From Cadophora sp. MPI-SDFR-AT-0126 (taxonomy: Eukaryota > Ascomycota > Leotiomycetes > Helotiales > Ploettnerulaceae), in the NCBI GenBank assembly GCA_020747065.1, contig JAGMVK010000007.1, positions 1,426,001 to 1,490,000 on the forward strand: a stretch of DNA of 64,000 nt. Reading direction: 5' to 3'. Below are positions 1-11,817 of this stretch, piece after piece. Both the position numbers and the translations under genes were made by a program. The stretch's first letter is position 1. Each line of letters starts with the position of its first letter. The notes beneath the pieces are model-generated. The model saw only the letters and a program-made list of their open reading frames with translations. It did no database searches and had not been told where the DNA came from.

Positions 1-2602
1 AGACGTTCTCCAGTCTCTGCGTAGCCTAGAAGAGTGAAGGTGGTGAGCATGGGTCGCGTCTTCAAGAGCTGGAAGAAAAAAAGTTTGCCCCACGTGCAAG
101 CAACTTTTTTCTTTTCTCAAGGACGGAATTGGAGGGGTAAATGGAATACAAACTTACGCTGCTTTGTTCTCCCTACTCGAGACTCCATGGAGCGACTTGC
201 CGCCATGACGAAGGCCTTGCAAGACCTTCTTCGTTGGGCGCAAGGGCACAAGAGCGAGAAGAGAACGTAGTTGCAAAGGTCGGCTGTGGGACGGAGGTAG
301 GCTTTCAAAGCTCGGGAAGCGTCATTCTCTTGGTAGTGTGACCGGCGAGTAAGTTTTTGTAAGAGCCAAAAATTGTCGAGACAAGTGAATGTAGGATTAC
401 TGACTGAAGCTCTGGACAGTATTGGTAGAAATCAGTTGGAAAAGAAGAGTAGTAGGGTATGGGAAGAGGCGGCTGCTGGTGGGCAGGGCAGGGAGCAGGT
501 AGGTGACATGATCTGGTATCAAAGGAGGAAAAGCCGGCATGAAATCGAAATAGAAAGCCGCCCGCCCACCGCGTAGGCCATTATAATATTACATTACGAC
601 CAACAGAGCACTAGCTGGAAAGGTCCAAGTCTAGGTCTAGTCGGCTCACCAATTCAGGACTTCACCGGAATATTTTCCTCTGGTCCTTGCTCTCGTGTGC
701 CCTGCCAACATGTGCCACCAGCTCGCGGGAGGGCAGAGCAGGGCAGGGCAGGCTGACAGGCACTGCACTCACTGCACTTCAAGCAGCGGGTCCAAAGCCA
801 AAAGCCACAGGCGAGACGAGGCGGCGTCGCGCAAAAGACGGAGTTAGCTTGGGAGAGGAAAAAATGGAAGAGGGAGTGGGAGCGGGATAACACCATAACA
901 ACACCACCACCTACGGGGGGACGCCAATCCCGCTAGACACTCAGAGAGAGAAAGACTTTGCAGTTCCGGGGCTTCGGTCCTTTCGATTACTTGTCCTGTC
1001 TGATTTACCTATTTAGGTACCGAAATAGACTCACTCGTAATAAGCGCTTCATTGTACTACACAATCTTGTCACATTTCAAGCAAATCTTAGAACCTGAGG
1101 ACCTTTCAAAGTAGATTTGCACTTCTGTATGAGTCTGCCAACTCATCTATACTTTTAATAGCTCGGGAACAAAGTTTCGCTTCCAACAGCTTGGTAAATA
1201 GGTAGTGGACAGGGAGGTAGGTTGGTCGTATTGTAAGCTCTACAACCAGAGAAAGGGGCAAGCATATCCACTAATACTTGTACTTGCTGCTGAGTTCAAG
1301 AGCTTGAAACATGCTTGTACTGGACTGTACTGTAATTTATTGAACTGTAGGTGCGAGCGAGCAAACGAGGGAGTGAGCGAGCGAGTGCATGCATCACTGT
1401 GCATCACAGTGCAGTTAATCTTCATGCAGTGGTGACTAGCACTGTGGGGGTCCATGACTTTGTTCATCCTGAACCTTACTTACCTTGCAATACTTTACTT
1501 TTCTCGTACTACTCGTTCACTCTTCTCTTCTTCCCTTCTCCGCCCTCCCCTCCGTCCTCTCAGATCTTACAGTACTGTGCTGAACCGGGATCTTCACCCC
1601 ATCCCATCCCATGCAATCCATTCCGTCCAATCCATCGATCCTTCTGCACCCGCCCGCCCGCTGTTGCTCGCTCGCTCGTTTATTCGCCCCGTGCGATAGC
1701 TACCTGCTGGGCATTTGGTTAGGTAGCGACTTGACACTGCCACCGACCTTGGACGTTGGACCCTGGTACAAGTACATACCCCGCCTGCCAGTGCAACACC
1801 ACCTGCAAGTCACAGAAGCCAGAAACAAGAAAAGACAAGACATTGATAGCTGTTCTCAGCACCTAAGAGCAAACCGGACGAGTTGAGGCGAACAACTTAC
1901 AGGAACCTCCCGACTCTCCCTCCCCTGCATCTTTACCAAGATAAGCGGCTTCTACATAAACCACAACACAACACAAGCAAAGCAGTCTTCTCATCTAGAC
2001 ACAAGAGTCAAGTCAAGCCAACAACGGAATTCGGACCAGATCTACATTTACATTTTCATCAACCCTTGCAGTATTCGGTTCGCCTTGGCTAGTCAGCTCT
2101 ATTCTACTCTGCTCACCGCAACCAAACTATCTGACAGCTTGCTCTTCCACCGCCTTGCTCTTCTGCCTCGTGCAGTCTGTCTGCCTTTCTGTCTGGTGCC
2201 TAATCTCGGATTGCCTTCCTGGTACTAAAATGTCACAACACCTTCACACCGACCGCTCTAGCCGCAAGTCTTGAGTTACTTCCCACGGTCTCCCGAAACT
2301 CCACACGACATACACCTTACAGCATACAGCATACAGCACTGCCGTGGGAAGGCTAGCCTCCTCCAGTCCTAACTTGGCTCCGGCGCTCTATCCCGTGTAA
2401 CCCTCTTTGTCGAAAAGGACAGCTGGAAAAGAGCTGCCCTGAGATCAGCACTCTTTGAAAGGTCATATTAGATTCGTCGCCGCGCGGGTCATTGCCCGAC
2501 CCACTGGTACGAGTAAACGGTGCATATCTGCGCTGCACTGCAAACTTTCTGCAGCTCACATTGCGTCCTCGCCAGTCGGGGGTCGCCTGCAGTTCCTGCA
2601 CC
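1..2602. other. Long gene-free upstream region
   Basis: I see no convincing gene here on either strand; the open frames are short and lack family resemblance. The stretch has pyrimidine-rich blocks (about 1500-1560) and purine/GAGC-rich runs (about 1350-1390). It probably holds the promoter and perhaps 5' leader of the arginyltransferase gene that follows, plus the upstream part of whatever lies left of the window. Confidence 0.5.
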
Positions 2603-4695
2603 ATGCAGTCCCAAGCGGAGACGTTATTGTCACCTATTGGTCAGTGCAATCCCCCTTCTCGCCTGCTTGAATGCTTCTCCAATTGTTTGGCCTCGTGGTC
2701 GATCGTTTCGATGTCGTTGATTTAGACATCTTCTGGAAGGCTTTTCCACCCTGGTCCGCATGCTGGGGACATCCCACTCTCGTGTGCAACGCTACAACGC
2801 CGTACTACCAGGATTGCAATATGCTGCCGAGCTATCAACTTTCTCTCTGTGCTATCCTCGTTTGATTGGACCTGGCCATAGGCCCTTCTCCTCTGAGATC
2901 GATATTACACAATGCCAGTGACTTATATTAACGCGGACCAAGATCATCACCTCATCGCAATTGATACTCCTTAAACTTCTACAGGGTACAAAGGTCTTTT
3001 GGCAAGTGTCGGTCGCGTGCAACAAACTACACAACTTATCAATCGTGGTGTGCGTTGATGGTCTTGACACGCTACAGCACTTGAAGGGCTGAAATTTGGC
3101 TAGTGGCTACTATTCAACCCAACTTCGTATGCCTGCAGCCAAAAGCACCTCAATGCACAGCGCACTGCAATCAACACCCTTTCATTGGACATATGATTGG
3201 ATCAGAAGGCTGACTTGTTGCAGGCTATAGTAACAACAGATGTGGTTATTGCCGCAATAAATCAGGAAGTGAGTTTCGGACACATCAAGTCCCACGCTCT
3301 TTGTCAACAAGTCTCAGAAAACCTACGTACACATTTCCGTCTTTCCCTGTTTCGATATTTCGGGCATTGGCATGACCTACAGATTCTTATCCCTTCTACA
3401 TACGGAGTTTCGTATTTACTTTTTCTCCCTTTCTAGGCTTTTCGTACTATGTAACCACTACTTCGTTGACTCCAACGTTTTACCAATCTCTCCTTGATCG
3501 CGGCTGGAGGAGATCTGGAACCCTGTTATACAAACCGGACCAAGCTGCATCTTGTTGTCCACATTATACTATCAGACTGGATTCCAACCAATACCACGCC
3601 TCGAAAGACCAGCGACAGGTCCAGAATCGGTTCACCAAGTACATTCTCGGCGATGGCTACATCAAGGAGGCGGCAAGGCTTTATCCACTGTCACGCGAAC
3701 AAGCCAAGAAACGTAATACGGAATTCGACGTTGTGGAGCGTGTTCACGAGTGCGAAAAAGAGCAAGTGAAAGTGCCGCCTGAGCCTGCCCACACTTTGAC
3801 AGTCACGCTAGAGTCTGATAATTTCACCGAGGAGAAGTACATTTTGTTTGAGAACTATCAGCGAATCGTGCATCATGAACCGCCTTCCAAAATCACCAAG
3901 CACGGCTTCAAAAACTTCCTCTGCTCCTCGCCACTTCCAAGAAGCAAAGAGATGTTTGCTGGGCGGGAACGCCGACTCGGATCATACCATCAGTGCTATC
4001 GGATCAACGGCAGATTGGTCGCTATCGGCGTCCTCGATCTCCTTCCACAATGTGTGAGCGCCGTCTATTTCATGTACCATGAATCCGTTCATGAGCACGG
4101 CTTTGGTAAGCTTGGGGCTATGAGAGAGATTGTCCTGGCCAAGGAAGAAGGCTACCGGTGGTGGTATGCAGGTTTCTACATACACAGTTGCGTCAAGATG
4201 CGATACAAAGGAGACTTCTCACCGCAATACATGTTAGATCCGGATTCTTACACTTGGAATCCCCTCGATGCCGGACTGAAGCAGAAGTTGGACAAGACAA
4301 AATTCTTTAGCCCATCACGCGAGCGGGGTGGTCTCGTTGAAAGTGCATCAACGGCAAATAATGATTCAGTGTGCATCGCAGACACCCCAAACCCCGAAAG
4401 CAACGTCGCTGATGATTCTGACGGCTCTGATGACGATCCACCACTGTCAGATCCAGGCACGCCTCTGTTCGCCCGCCCTATACCTGGGATTCTCACCAAA
4501 GCTCAGCTTCAGGAGCATGTTGATTTGGACACCGTCACCATTCAAGTGAGAGGCATGCGCGCGGAAGCACAGCAGCTTGTCAGTTGGGACACAAGCGACA
4601 TGGACAGTTCGAGCTCCGTGAAGGGTATTATCGCAGAGCTTGCTGCAGCGGTTGGCCCTGACCTAGCCAAGGAAATGGTTGTCAGCTTCAGTTGA
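2603..4695 (+). CDS. ATE1: Arginyl-tRNA--protein transferase (ATE1)
   Basis: Transfers arginine from Arg-tRNA to N-terminal Asp/Glu of proteins, marking them for the Arg/N-degron pathway. Proposed exons are 2603-2639, 3224-3268 and 3437-4695 (446 aa). Exon 2 supplies the CGYC motif (residues 19-22) and exon 3 opens with the LLDRGWRRSGTLLYKP block followed by SCCPHYTIRLD (Cys67-Cys68); these cysteines are the conserved N-terminal cluster of the family. The C-terminal half has the GNAT-like ATE core (GVLDLLPQCVSAVYFMYH, YKGDFSPQYMLDP). The two upstream exons are joined by GT..AG introns of 584 and 168 nt in matching phase. The last ~120 residues are an acidic, low-complexity tail typical of fungal orthologues. 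The family call is near certain; exon 1 is the least certain part. It ends tail to tail with the dehydrogenase gene, 232 bp away. Confidence 0.93.
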
Positions 4696-4927
4696 CGCCC
4701 GAAAACAACAGTTGGATTGCAAGTCAGAAGAATGATGAGCAAACCGTGGCAAATTGAGATTCTAGAAAATGTGTCGTCTCGCTGCAGAGACCTGAAATTG
4801 ACAGGTTATGTCAGGTTTATGGTATTACGACTAATGATAAAAGATAACAAGACTAGATTGTTGGTCGTTTCGCGTTAGAAAACGAGATAGAAACGAGCCG
4901 CAGCACAAGACGAAATGCAACAGCTTT

Positions 4928-6188
4928 TCACTCAGCTGCAGAAGTCACGATCTCCTTGACTTCAGGTACTTTTTGCTCCAGGATACTCAGTACTTCCTCC
5001 CACACCTGCTTCTGCATCTTGTGCCCTTCAGGGCTCAGGATGTTGCTCTGTACCGCACTTCTGATTATTAGCCTTTTATCTTCAACCATCGATCACAAGT
5101 GGTAATCGGTCACTTACGCAAGATACTCATCATGCGACTGAGAATCCGAGATGTATTTTCCATTCTCCTCTTTGGTCGTCAAGGCAGGGATGACGAGTCT
5201 CCTCGCTCCGCCTTCCGTACTTTTCATTACAGCAGTCATGAAGATGTCAACAGCAACACCCATGATGGCGCTGGTGCGGTAGTCCCGTGCCAGTGATGTC
5301 TTGACCATGCCTGGACACAAAGGGTTGACAATCGCATGGACTCTGTTGTACAGGTTTAGTGTCACATTTCATGTCTTTGGTGAGCGGCGACTTACGTTCC
5401 ATTTTTATCAACGGCTAGTTTCGAGATCTCGTTGACGCAGTATTGTATCAGTAGTTTACTGATTGCGTACATGTTTGGCGTTCCTTTCGGCCAGTTCTCC
5501 TCTTTGCTAAAGTGTGTGAAGAAGTCCTTCTGGGGCCATTTGCCGGGGGAAATATCGATTCCTAGTTGAGTGTTAGTGGCTTAACATGGCAAGTTTGAAT
5601 AATTAATCGGAATCTGGGACATTTTGAAGTACAAAAAGTAACACCACAATTCACAAATCGGCTCGACATACCTCTATGCAAGCCACTCGTCACAACGCCA
5701 AGATGTCCATTTCCCCTCCCGGCAGTCTTCACCCATGGTAACAACAAGATAGCCAACAAGGCCGTCCCCAAACAATTGACCGCAATGGTCTCCTCATATC
5801 CTTCCCTCCCCATCCTGAACGCTGTCGCCAAAAGCCCCGCATTCAACAACACATAATCTACACTTTTCATCTCCTCCTTTACCTTATCCGCAAACTCCTT
5901 GATCCCAGCAAACGTACTCATATCCAGCACCCTCACCTCGATCTCTCCCGCATCTTTCACCTGCACTTGCGCTTCAATGGATTTCTTGGCGGCTTCGCCT
6001 TTGGCAAGCGTTCGGCCTGTGATGATCACTTTGGAGGCGCCAAGGTTGAGGAAGTGCACTGCGGTTGCGAGACCGAGGCCAGATGTGCCGCCTGTTATCA
6101 GGATAGTGTGGTTGGCGAATGTCCCTGGTGGGGGGAGAGGAGTCAGGGAGAATTTGTTGGCGTAGATGAGTTTGGGGAACTTGAGCAT
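4928..6188 (-). CDS. Short-chain dehydrogenase/reductase (SDR)
   Basis: NAD(P)-dependent oxidoreductase of the classical SDR/retinol-dehydrogenase-like type; substrate unknown. Four exons on the minus strand (5672-6188, 5396-5561, 5118-5342, 4928-5060) give 346 aa. The Rossmann signature GGTSGLG is at residues 33-39, NAG follows in beta-4, and the catalytic YAISK (Tyr204, Lys208) lies in exon 2, which is only joined correctly by splicing. A PGMVKTSL segment follows in exon 3. The N-terminus has no clear signal peptide. No pathway genes adjoin it, so a role in secondary metabolism is not supported by context. It is divergent from RRP42 with a 586-bp gap in which I recognised no site. Confidence 0.9.
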
Positions 6189-6774
6189 TTTGAGTCCTTG
6201 ACGAACTGGTTACCTGGGTAGGATAGCGTGGCCGAGCTTCACTAAATGGAAGTGTATGAGTTGAAGCAAGATTTTCCAGGTAGGAAGAGCTTAGGCTCTA
6301 GACTGAAGGGATCTGAATTGAAAGCGATATCTATGGAAAGGTGATACTTCTGGAGGGGATTTCGTCCAATTTATATGTATTGAAACTGCTCGGAAACATT
6401 CTGAAAAGTGGGGGTAACAATTGTCCCGATTTTGCGAGTTTGCTTTCAAATCTATATCTATGATAAGTCGGTTCAAATCAAGACACTTGTCCTGGAAACT
6501 AGTGTTGCTCCGCTTGAAGTTCTTGTCTTTGACATGTTGTTCCTAACTGTTGTTTGGCATCGAGCATGGAGGAGGAGATGCAGTCAGCTTGTGATCTGCT
6601 CAGCCTCGTGTGATAGGTAGCCTTGTGCTAGCGGCCGCTACAGTAAACAATTTGAGCAAGCTTCAACTTGCTCTTCACAAATCTCTATACCACAGCCCCC
6701 TACGCGCCTCGATATCCGTCACTTTTGAGAGGAACCGAAAAGCTGTTCTTCAAGGACAAATAGAGAAGCCAAAA

Positions 6775-7916
6775 ATGGCACCCTCGTCAACCCAACAAGT
6801 CCTACTCAGTCCAGCAGAGCTTTCCTACCTCCACACCTCCCTCTCCCTCTCCCCACCAATCCGCCCCGACAGCCGCACACCCTCTCAGTTCCGGCCCCTA
6901 ATCGCAGAAAGCAACATCCTACCAGGCACGAATGGCAGTGCGCGGATATGTTTCGCAGACGGCACGGAAGCAATCGTCGGAATCAAGGCTGAGGTCGAAA
7001 AGTCTCGTCCTAGCTATCAGATTGTGAGTGAGGAGGTAGTTGAAGAGGGTGGGAATGGGCAAGAGAAGGGCTTTAATGAGTGGGTGGAGATTGCGGTTGA
7101 GATCCCGGGATTTAGGGACGATGATTCGATGCCGGTTTTCTTGAGTGCGTTGCTTGGGGAGGCGCTGTTGGCGGATGGGGAGTTTACGAGGAGGCTGTGG
7201 ATTAATGAGAGGTTTCATTGGAAGTTGTATTTGGATGTAAGTACCTCTGCTCTTTTTCAGATCTGGAGAAGAATTCTGACACTTTGGGGGTGCAGATCTT
7301 ACTACTTTCGCAGCCATTGTCCTATCCGCTTCCATTGCTTTCACTTACTACCCACCTAGCTCTTCTATCTACCAGACTCCCGAAGTTGAAGTCGGAGGGT
7401 GATGAGGATCCGCTGTTTGACGATGATTGGGATGCCTCGGTCTATATCTATCCAAGGAACGTGCAGGCTTTGCATGCTCGGCCGCCGGTTACCCTGCTCG
7501 TTATGGCTGTGAAGGACAATATCATCTTTGATCCGAGTAAAGAAGAACTTGCAGTCGCGGAGGTGGTTCTGGCCGTATCTGTTGGAGAGAGATCACAAGG
7601 AAGGGGTGGAAGTAGCATGGATGTTGATGCGAAAACAAGAGACTTGAGGTTATTGTCGGTTAGGACGATTGATCCACCGTCGAGACTGACAGCTCCTGGT
7701 GTGCCCAATGCGTTGAACACAGCTACGGGAGGAGCTGCAGCTACGACGGAGCAAGCCGCAAGTCAGAGGGAGACCATGGAGGATGAGGGCGTATGGCAAC
7801 CACCTAGGGGCGGAGCAAAAAGGAAACTGATAGCTGCTATGATCCAGAAGGTGCTGGAGCATGGAGGTGTTGCAGAAGAGGTATTAGACGGCCTTGACGC
7901 CGTTGAGTTGGGTTAG
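6775..7916 (+). CDS. RRP42: Exosome complex subunit RRP42 (RNase PH-like)
   Basis: A ring subunit of the nuclear and cytoplasmic RNA exosome, which processes and degrades RNA from the 3' end; eukaryotic RNase PH-like subunits are structural rather than catalytic. Two exons, 6775-7236 and 7296-7916, with a 59-nt intron, give 360 aa. The N-terminal block has the RNase PH pattern of this family (IRPDSRTPSQFRPL, then NGSARICFADGTEAIVGIK). The second exon has the ILLLSQPLSYPLPLLS helix region and the conserved DDDWDASVYIYPR segment. The ATG at 6775 follows an in-frame open stretch starting near 6610, but similarity begins at MAPSS, which supports the internal start. The 3' end lies 65 bp from the end of the convergent gene. 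Confidence 0.9.
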
Positions 7917-7981
7917 TGTATAGTACAGTACAGTTTTCTACAAAGATACCCATCATCTAAATCTCCTCGCTTGGTTTGTTC

Positions 7982-8819
7982 CTACCAAATCCCGAACCAC
8001 TTCTTTAATGGTCTCTTCTCTCTTACGACCGGCTCACTTTGCGGTCTTTCTCCTTCCACGCCCTCAGTAGCTCCAACCGGCATGCCAGGTCCCAGCAACT
8101 GCTCATCAGTCTTCGCCGTCCAGCCTCCAAAGCTCTCATCCTTGTCCAAGCCATGCGCCTTCCTATACGCCGCTCTCTTCGCCACATCCTCCACCTTGCG
8201 CTTCCTCCTCTCCATCGTCTCCGCCGTCACGTAATCCGAGTTCATCTTGACGACTTCCATGAACGTTCGAAAGAAGGCTATGGGGTGCACGAAGAGCTGG
8301 GACCATGCTGGGAGCATGTCTGCGAATGGGGAGTTGCGCTTGAAATTCGTGACCCAGACTGTGCCTGCCAGGCCGAAGAGTGTGCCCTGGGTTCAATTAG
8401 CTCATGAAACATCGTATAGCTATAAATAAACAGGTGCAAGTATAGGAGAAGCTTACAAGAGTGATGTATAGATGTATAGCCCGATTATTGACAAACCAAT
8501 GCATGAACGTCCCATCCGGTGGCATCATATTCGGGTATTTCCTCGCCTTCTGCGCTGCTGCTTCCTCTTCCGATAGCTGCGGCCCTGGGTATCGCGGGGC
8601 TTCTTTTCTGAGACGGGCGCCGTGAGAGGGGGGGACGAATTTCGTGGGCTTCTCGAGCACGAATTGCTTGGGAGGTTGTTTCGCTGGTGCTTTTGGTTTG
8701 GGAACTTTTGAGGCATGGCGGATGGTGAGGGCTGTCGAAGATGGAGTGGAAAGTCGACTTCGCCATATTGCTCCTCGTTGAGGGAGTAGGAAGCGTGGTA
8801 TTGAGGTTGTGGGAGGCAT
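7982..8819 (-). CDS. Conserved mitochondrial-type membrane protein, function unknown
   Basis: Two exons (8457-8819, 7982-8386; 70-nt intron) encode 255 aa. The N-terminus is rich in Arg, Ser and Pro with few acids (RFLLPQRGAIWRSRLS), as in a mitochondrial targeting sequence. A proline/lysine-rich stretch follows, then one hydrophobic segment formed across the splice junction (IHLYITL joined to GTLFGLAGTVWV), then a basic helical region containing RRKRKVEDVAKRAAYRKAHG. I recognise it as a conserved fungal type but cannot name a function. Its neighbour across a 502-bp divergent promoter is cytochrome c, which fits a mitochondrial role but does not prove it. Confidence 0.8.
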
Positions 8820-9065
8820 TATGGGGGGGTTGGATGAGAGCTTTCTGAGGCTCTTGCTACAGAATGTTCTAAGCTTTAATTCAACAGCTCTCTGAATCTA
8901 ATGTTGCTGATGTTGCTACGGTTGCCGACAAGTTCGCCTCGGACAAGCCCGAAAATCATTCGAGAATCCTGTGGCTGACTATGGAAATTTTACTCCGAAC
9001 GTTCCCGGGTCTCCACGAGAAGTTGTCGGCGTTGCCAGGGATTAAGCAGACCCACCATTACTGCA

Positions 9066-9070
9066 CCAAT
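9066..9070 (+). promoter_or_regulatory. CCAAT box between two mitochondrial-type genes
   Basis: CCAATCA lies 256 bp before the cytochrome c ATG and 247 bp from the start of the divergent membrane-protein gene. CCAAT is the core bound by the HAP/CBF complex, which in fungi controls respiratory genes. A single pentamer is weak evidence by itself. Confidence 0.35.
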
Positions 9071-9321
9071 CATGAAGCTCTTATTTGAAGGCGTTTGAGG
9101 GCCAGATGCTCCACTGTGAGTTCACTTCAGTCTGTGGCTGGTGCCGCTAACGCTTGAATCTTCGTGTCATCTGTCTGGGAGCTACCAAAACTTTTCTTCC
9201 TTTCCTCCTATCCAACTAATAAATAAATCCTCTACCCGCTCACTCTCACTTCAAAGCACACCCTCTTCCCATCACATTCTTTCCATCCTCCTCCACCTTA
9301 CACATCTTTTAATACTTCACA

Positions 9322-10228
9322 ATGCCTTTCAAGGACGGTACGCACTCATCTGTTATTTCTTTTTCCTTCTTCGTTTGGCGGGCTGGTCGGGCATGAAAAG
9401 GGTCACGTCATTGGGCGAGCGGAAAGCCATTGAGTCGTGCGAGTTGGATGGGATGCTTCGAAACTGGGCTTGCTGGTCAGAGGTATCATGGTCAATGGGT
9501 CGATGGTTTTCGTGATGGACTTCGGCTTTCTTGACGTCGTTGACGATGGGGCGGGCAATTTACGTCCTGGACGCCACCCGAAAGATCCGCCTGGAAACGT
9601 CCACGACACTACCACGCTCTTTCAAATCCCGAGTTAGTTGGCACAAGTGGGCTTTGCATCGAGGGGATTCTGCTGCACGAACAACAGTCATCAATTCGTT
9701 GTACTTTTGGTTGCTGCCAGCTTGCGACAAGGCGTCTGCCTTGGCATGAATAAGTCAAGATAAATGTGAAGAAGCTTTGCTGATGGTATTTTGATTACAG
9801 GAGACGCTAAGAAGGGTGCCAACCTCTTCAAGACACGATGCGCTCAATGCCACACTCTTGGTGAGGGTGAGGGAAACAAGATCGGCCCTAACTTGCACGG
9901 TCTGTTCGGACGCAAGACTGGTTCCGTTGATGGCTTCTCATACACCGATGCCAACAAGGCGAAGGGAATTACATGGGACAACGACACCTTGGTATGCACA
10001 ATCTCTTGTTAAGAAGTTTTCTGGGTAGATTATCTAATGGATAAAACAGTTCGAGTACCTCGAGAACCCAAAGAAGTACATTCCAGGAACGAAGATGGCA
10101 TTCGGTGGATTGAAGAAGGATAAGGACAGGAACGACCTGATCACGTACGTTTGCCATGCCTCATATCTCTCTTATCAAGAATTCTCGTTGACACCACTCA
10201 TAGCTACCTGAAGGCAGAGACCAAGTAG
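9322..10228 (+). CDS. CYC1: Cytochrome c
   Basis: Carries electrons from complex III to complex IV in the mitochondrial intermembrane space. Four exons (9322-9337, 9801-9991, 10050-10144, 10204-10228) give 108 aa, the usual fungal length. The heme attachment motif CAQCH is at residues 19-23, followed by [15 protein letters not shown]; the axial methionine is in PGTKMAF (Met85). The first exon codes for only five and a third residues and is followed by a 463-nt intron, much longer than the other two (58-59 nt). The promoter is shared with the divergent mitochondrial-type gene and contains a CCAAT box. Confidence 0.97.
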
Positions 10229-11817
10229 ACGCGGATGGACTTGTATAATAGAATAGACACTTGTACTCTAGGTTAGACAGTATTGATGGGACGGTTTGCG
10301 CTGCAGCTACGTGCGCGCCGCGCCGTGCAATCAAATATCAGATTCTCCTCTTTTCCAGTTCTCCAGCACAAGATAGGATACGAACGGAGTTTTCCTTTGC
10401 TAGACGGGCCGGGATGAGTGGTGGATGATCGGTAATATACGATACGTTCTTCAATACTTTGCGGTCACAGTATGTGTTTGAAATTGTGCGTGCTGTTATC
10501 CATTGTGTCATTGATTTCAGTACTCGCAGATTGTGCTGTGGAGCTCTCCTAGCTGTTTTGCCACTTTTCATGATTCATGTCTGGAAACTGTTAGGCGCAT
10601 TTGCCGCTGAGGGTTGGGCTGCCGCATTTCTCCAGATTGAATGTTCTTATTGAATGAGACCTTGGTCATTGATTCTTTTTTTCCCTCACTTTGGCTTTCG
10701 TTACGGAGTACCTTGGTCTCAAATGATAGCAAGTAATTATTGAACAACTCTGTCAAAGTATTAACTCGGCAATGGCATTCACGACATGTCGACTAGGATC
10801 TTTTAAGCTGGGTACTATGAATTTCTAAAGGCATCTCCAATCATAGCTTGCATTCTCTTATAACTCTAAAAGTGGTGACTTTCTGGTCGTGGATTTCTGT
10901 CCTGCTCTTTCTACCACAGGTCTACAGAGTATGCCTTACTAGTGATATCCGTCTTTAAAGTTGCTTTGGGTCTGACTGACTGAGTCTCGCTGGTAGACTA
11001 CTAATGAGATTACGGTAAAGTTTTCGGATTAGGGGCAAGTTACAGTGTCCTTCCTGGTACCTCCTCGAAGCAGACCTGCCAAGACCGAGCTAAGCGAGTC
11101 TGTTTGGTGAGAACGAGAAAGTCAGCGCTCTTTCCTCAACCACAACATCGCTAGCGAGACTCATCTCCTATACATTCAGCTTTCCCCTCATCTCTTCTTC
11201 TCTGCTTCAACCACACTCTCTCCATACCCCAACTGGCCGCAACATCCCGTGAGTCCTAGAGCTTTTCACTGCTATCCCTCCGCTTCGTTTCCACCGCCAA
11301 CAACGTAACCAACGTCTTTCCCTCCTTCCTCGCGAAGGAACCCAAGGATACGGGATACCGAGGCTTCTCCAAATACGCATGTGGCACTGCCATCTCGTCC
11401 CAGGGCAGCGTCAAACGATAGCTATACCGAAGTCAACGTAGGGGAGTTTTTACATTTGCTACATAAAATGTTATCCTGTTTGAGTGCTCTTGAACAAAAG
11501 AGAGAATGTAAAACAAATTGTAAAGTGAGAGTGAAGATCACCAGCAGCGTATGAAACAGTGACAAATGGAAGACGAACAAAAAAGCATGGGGTATATTAA
11601 GCCACCGGACAAATGAAAAGAATCCAAATCGCCAGCCACCTTACGTCCACTAGGACCCCTTTCCATTTCTCCATCCGCTGCAACACATTTCCCATTACCA
11701 TGCTTCGGTTTCCCAGTGTGTGATACAACTTGGCGATACTGCCTGTCCTCGGGGTTTGTTCGTCCGGTTCAGGAATGGAACGTCGCGAGGCAGCCGTATC
11801 GTTGCACGTGTAACTTT
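10229..11817. other. Intergenic region, no gene seen
   Basis: About 1.6 kb between convergent gene ends. Open frames are short and composition-driven. A pyrimidine-rich block near 11150-11250 followed by GTGAGT could be a leader exon and splice donor of an unseen transcript, but no coding exon could be attached to it. Confidence 0.4.
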
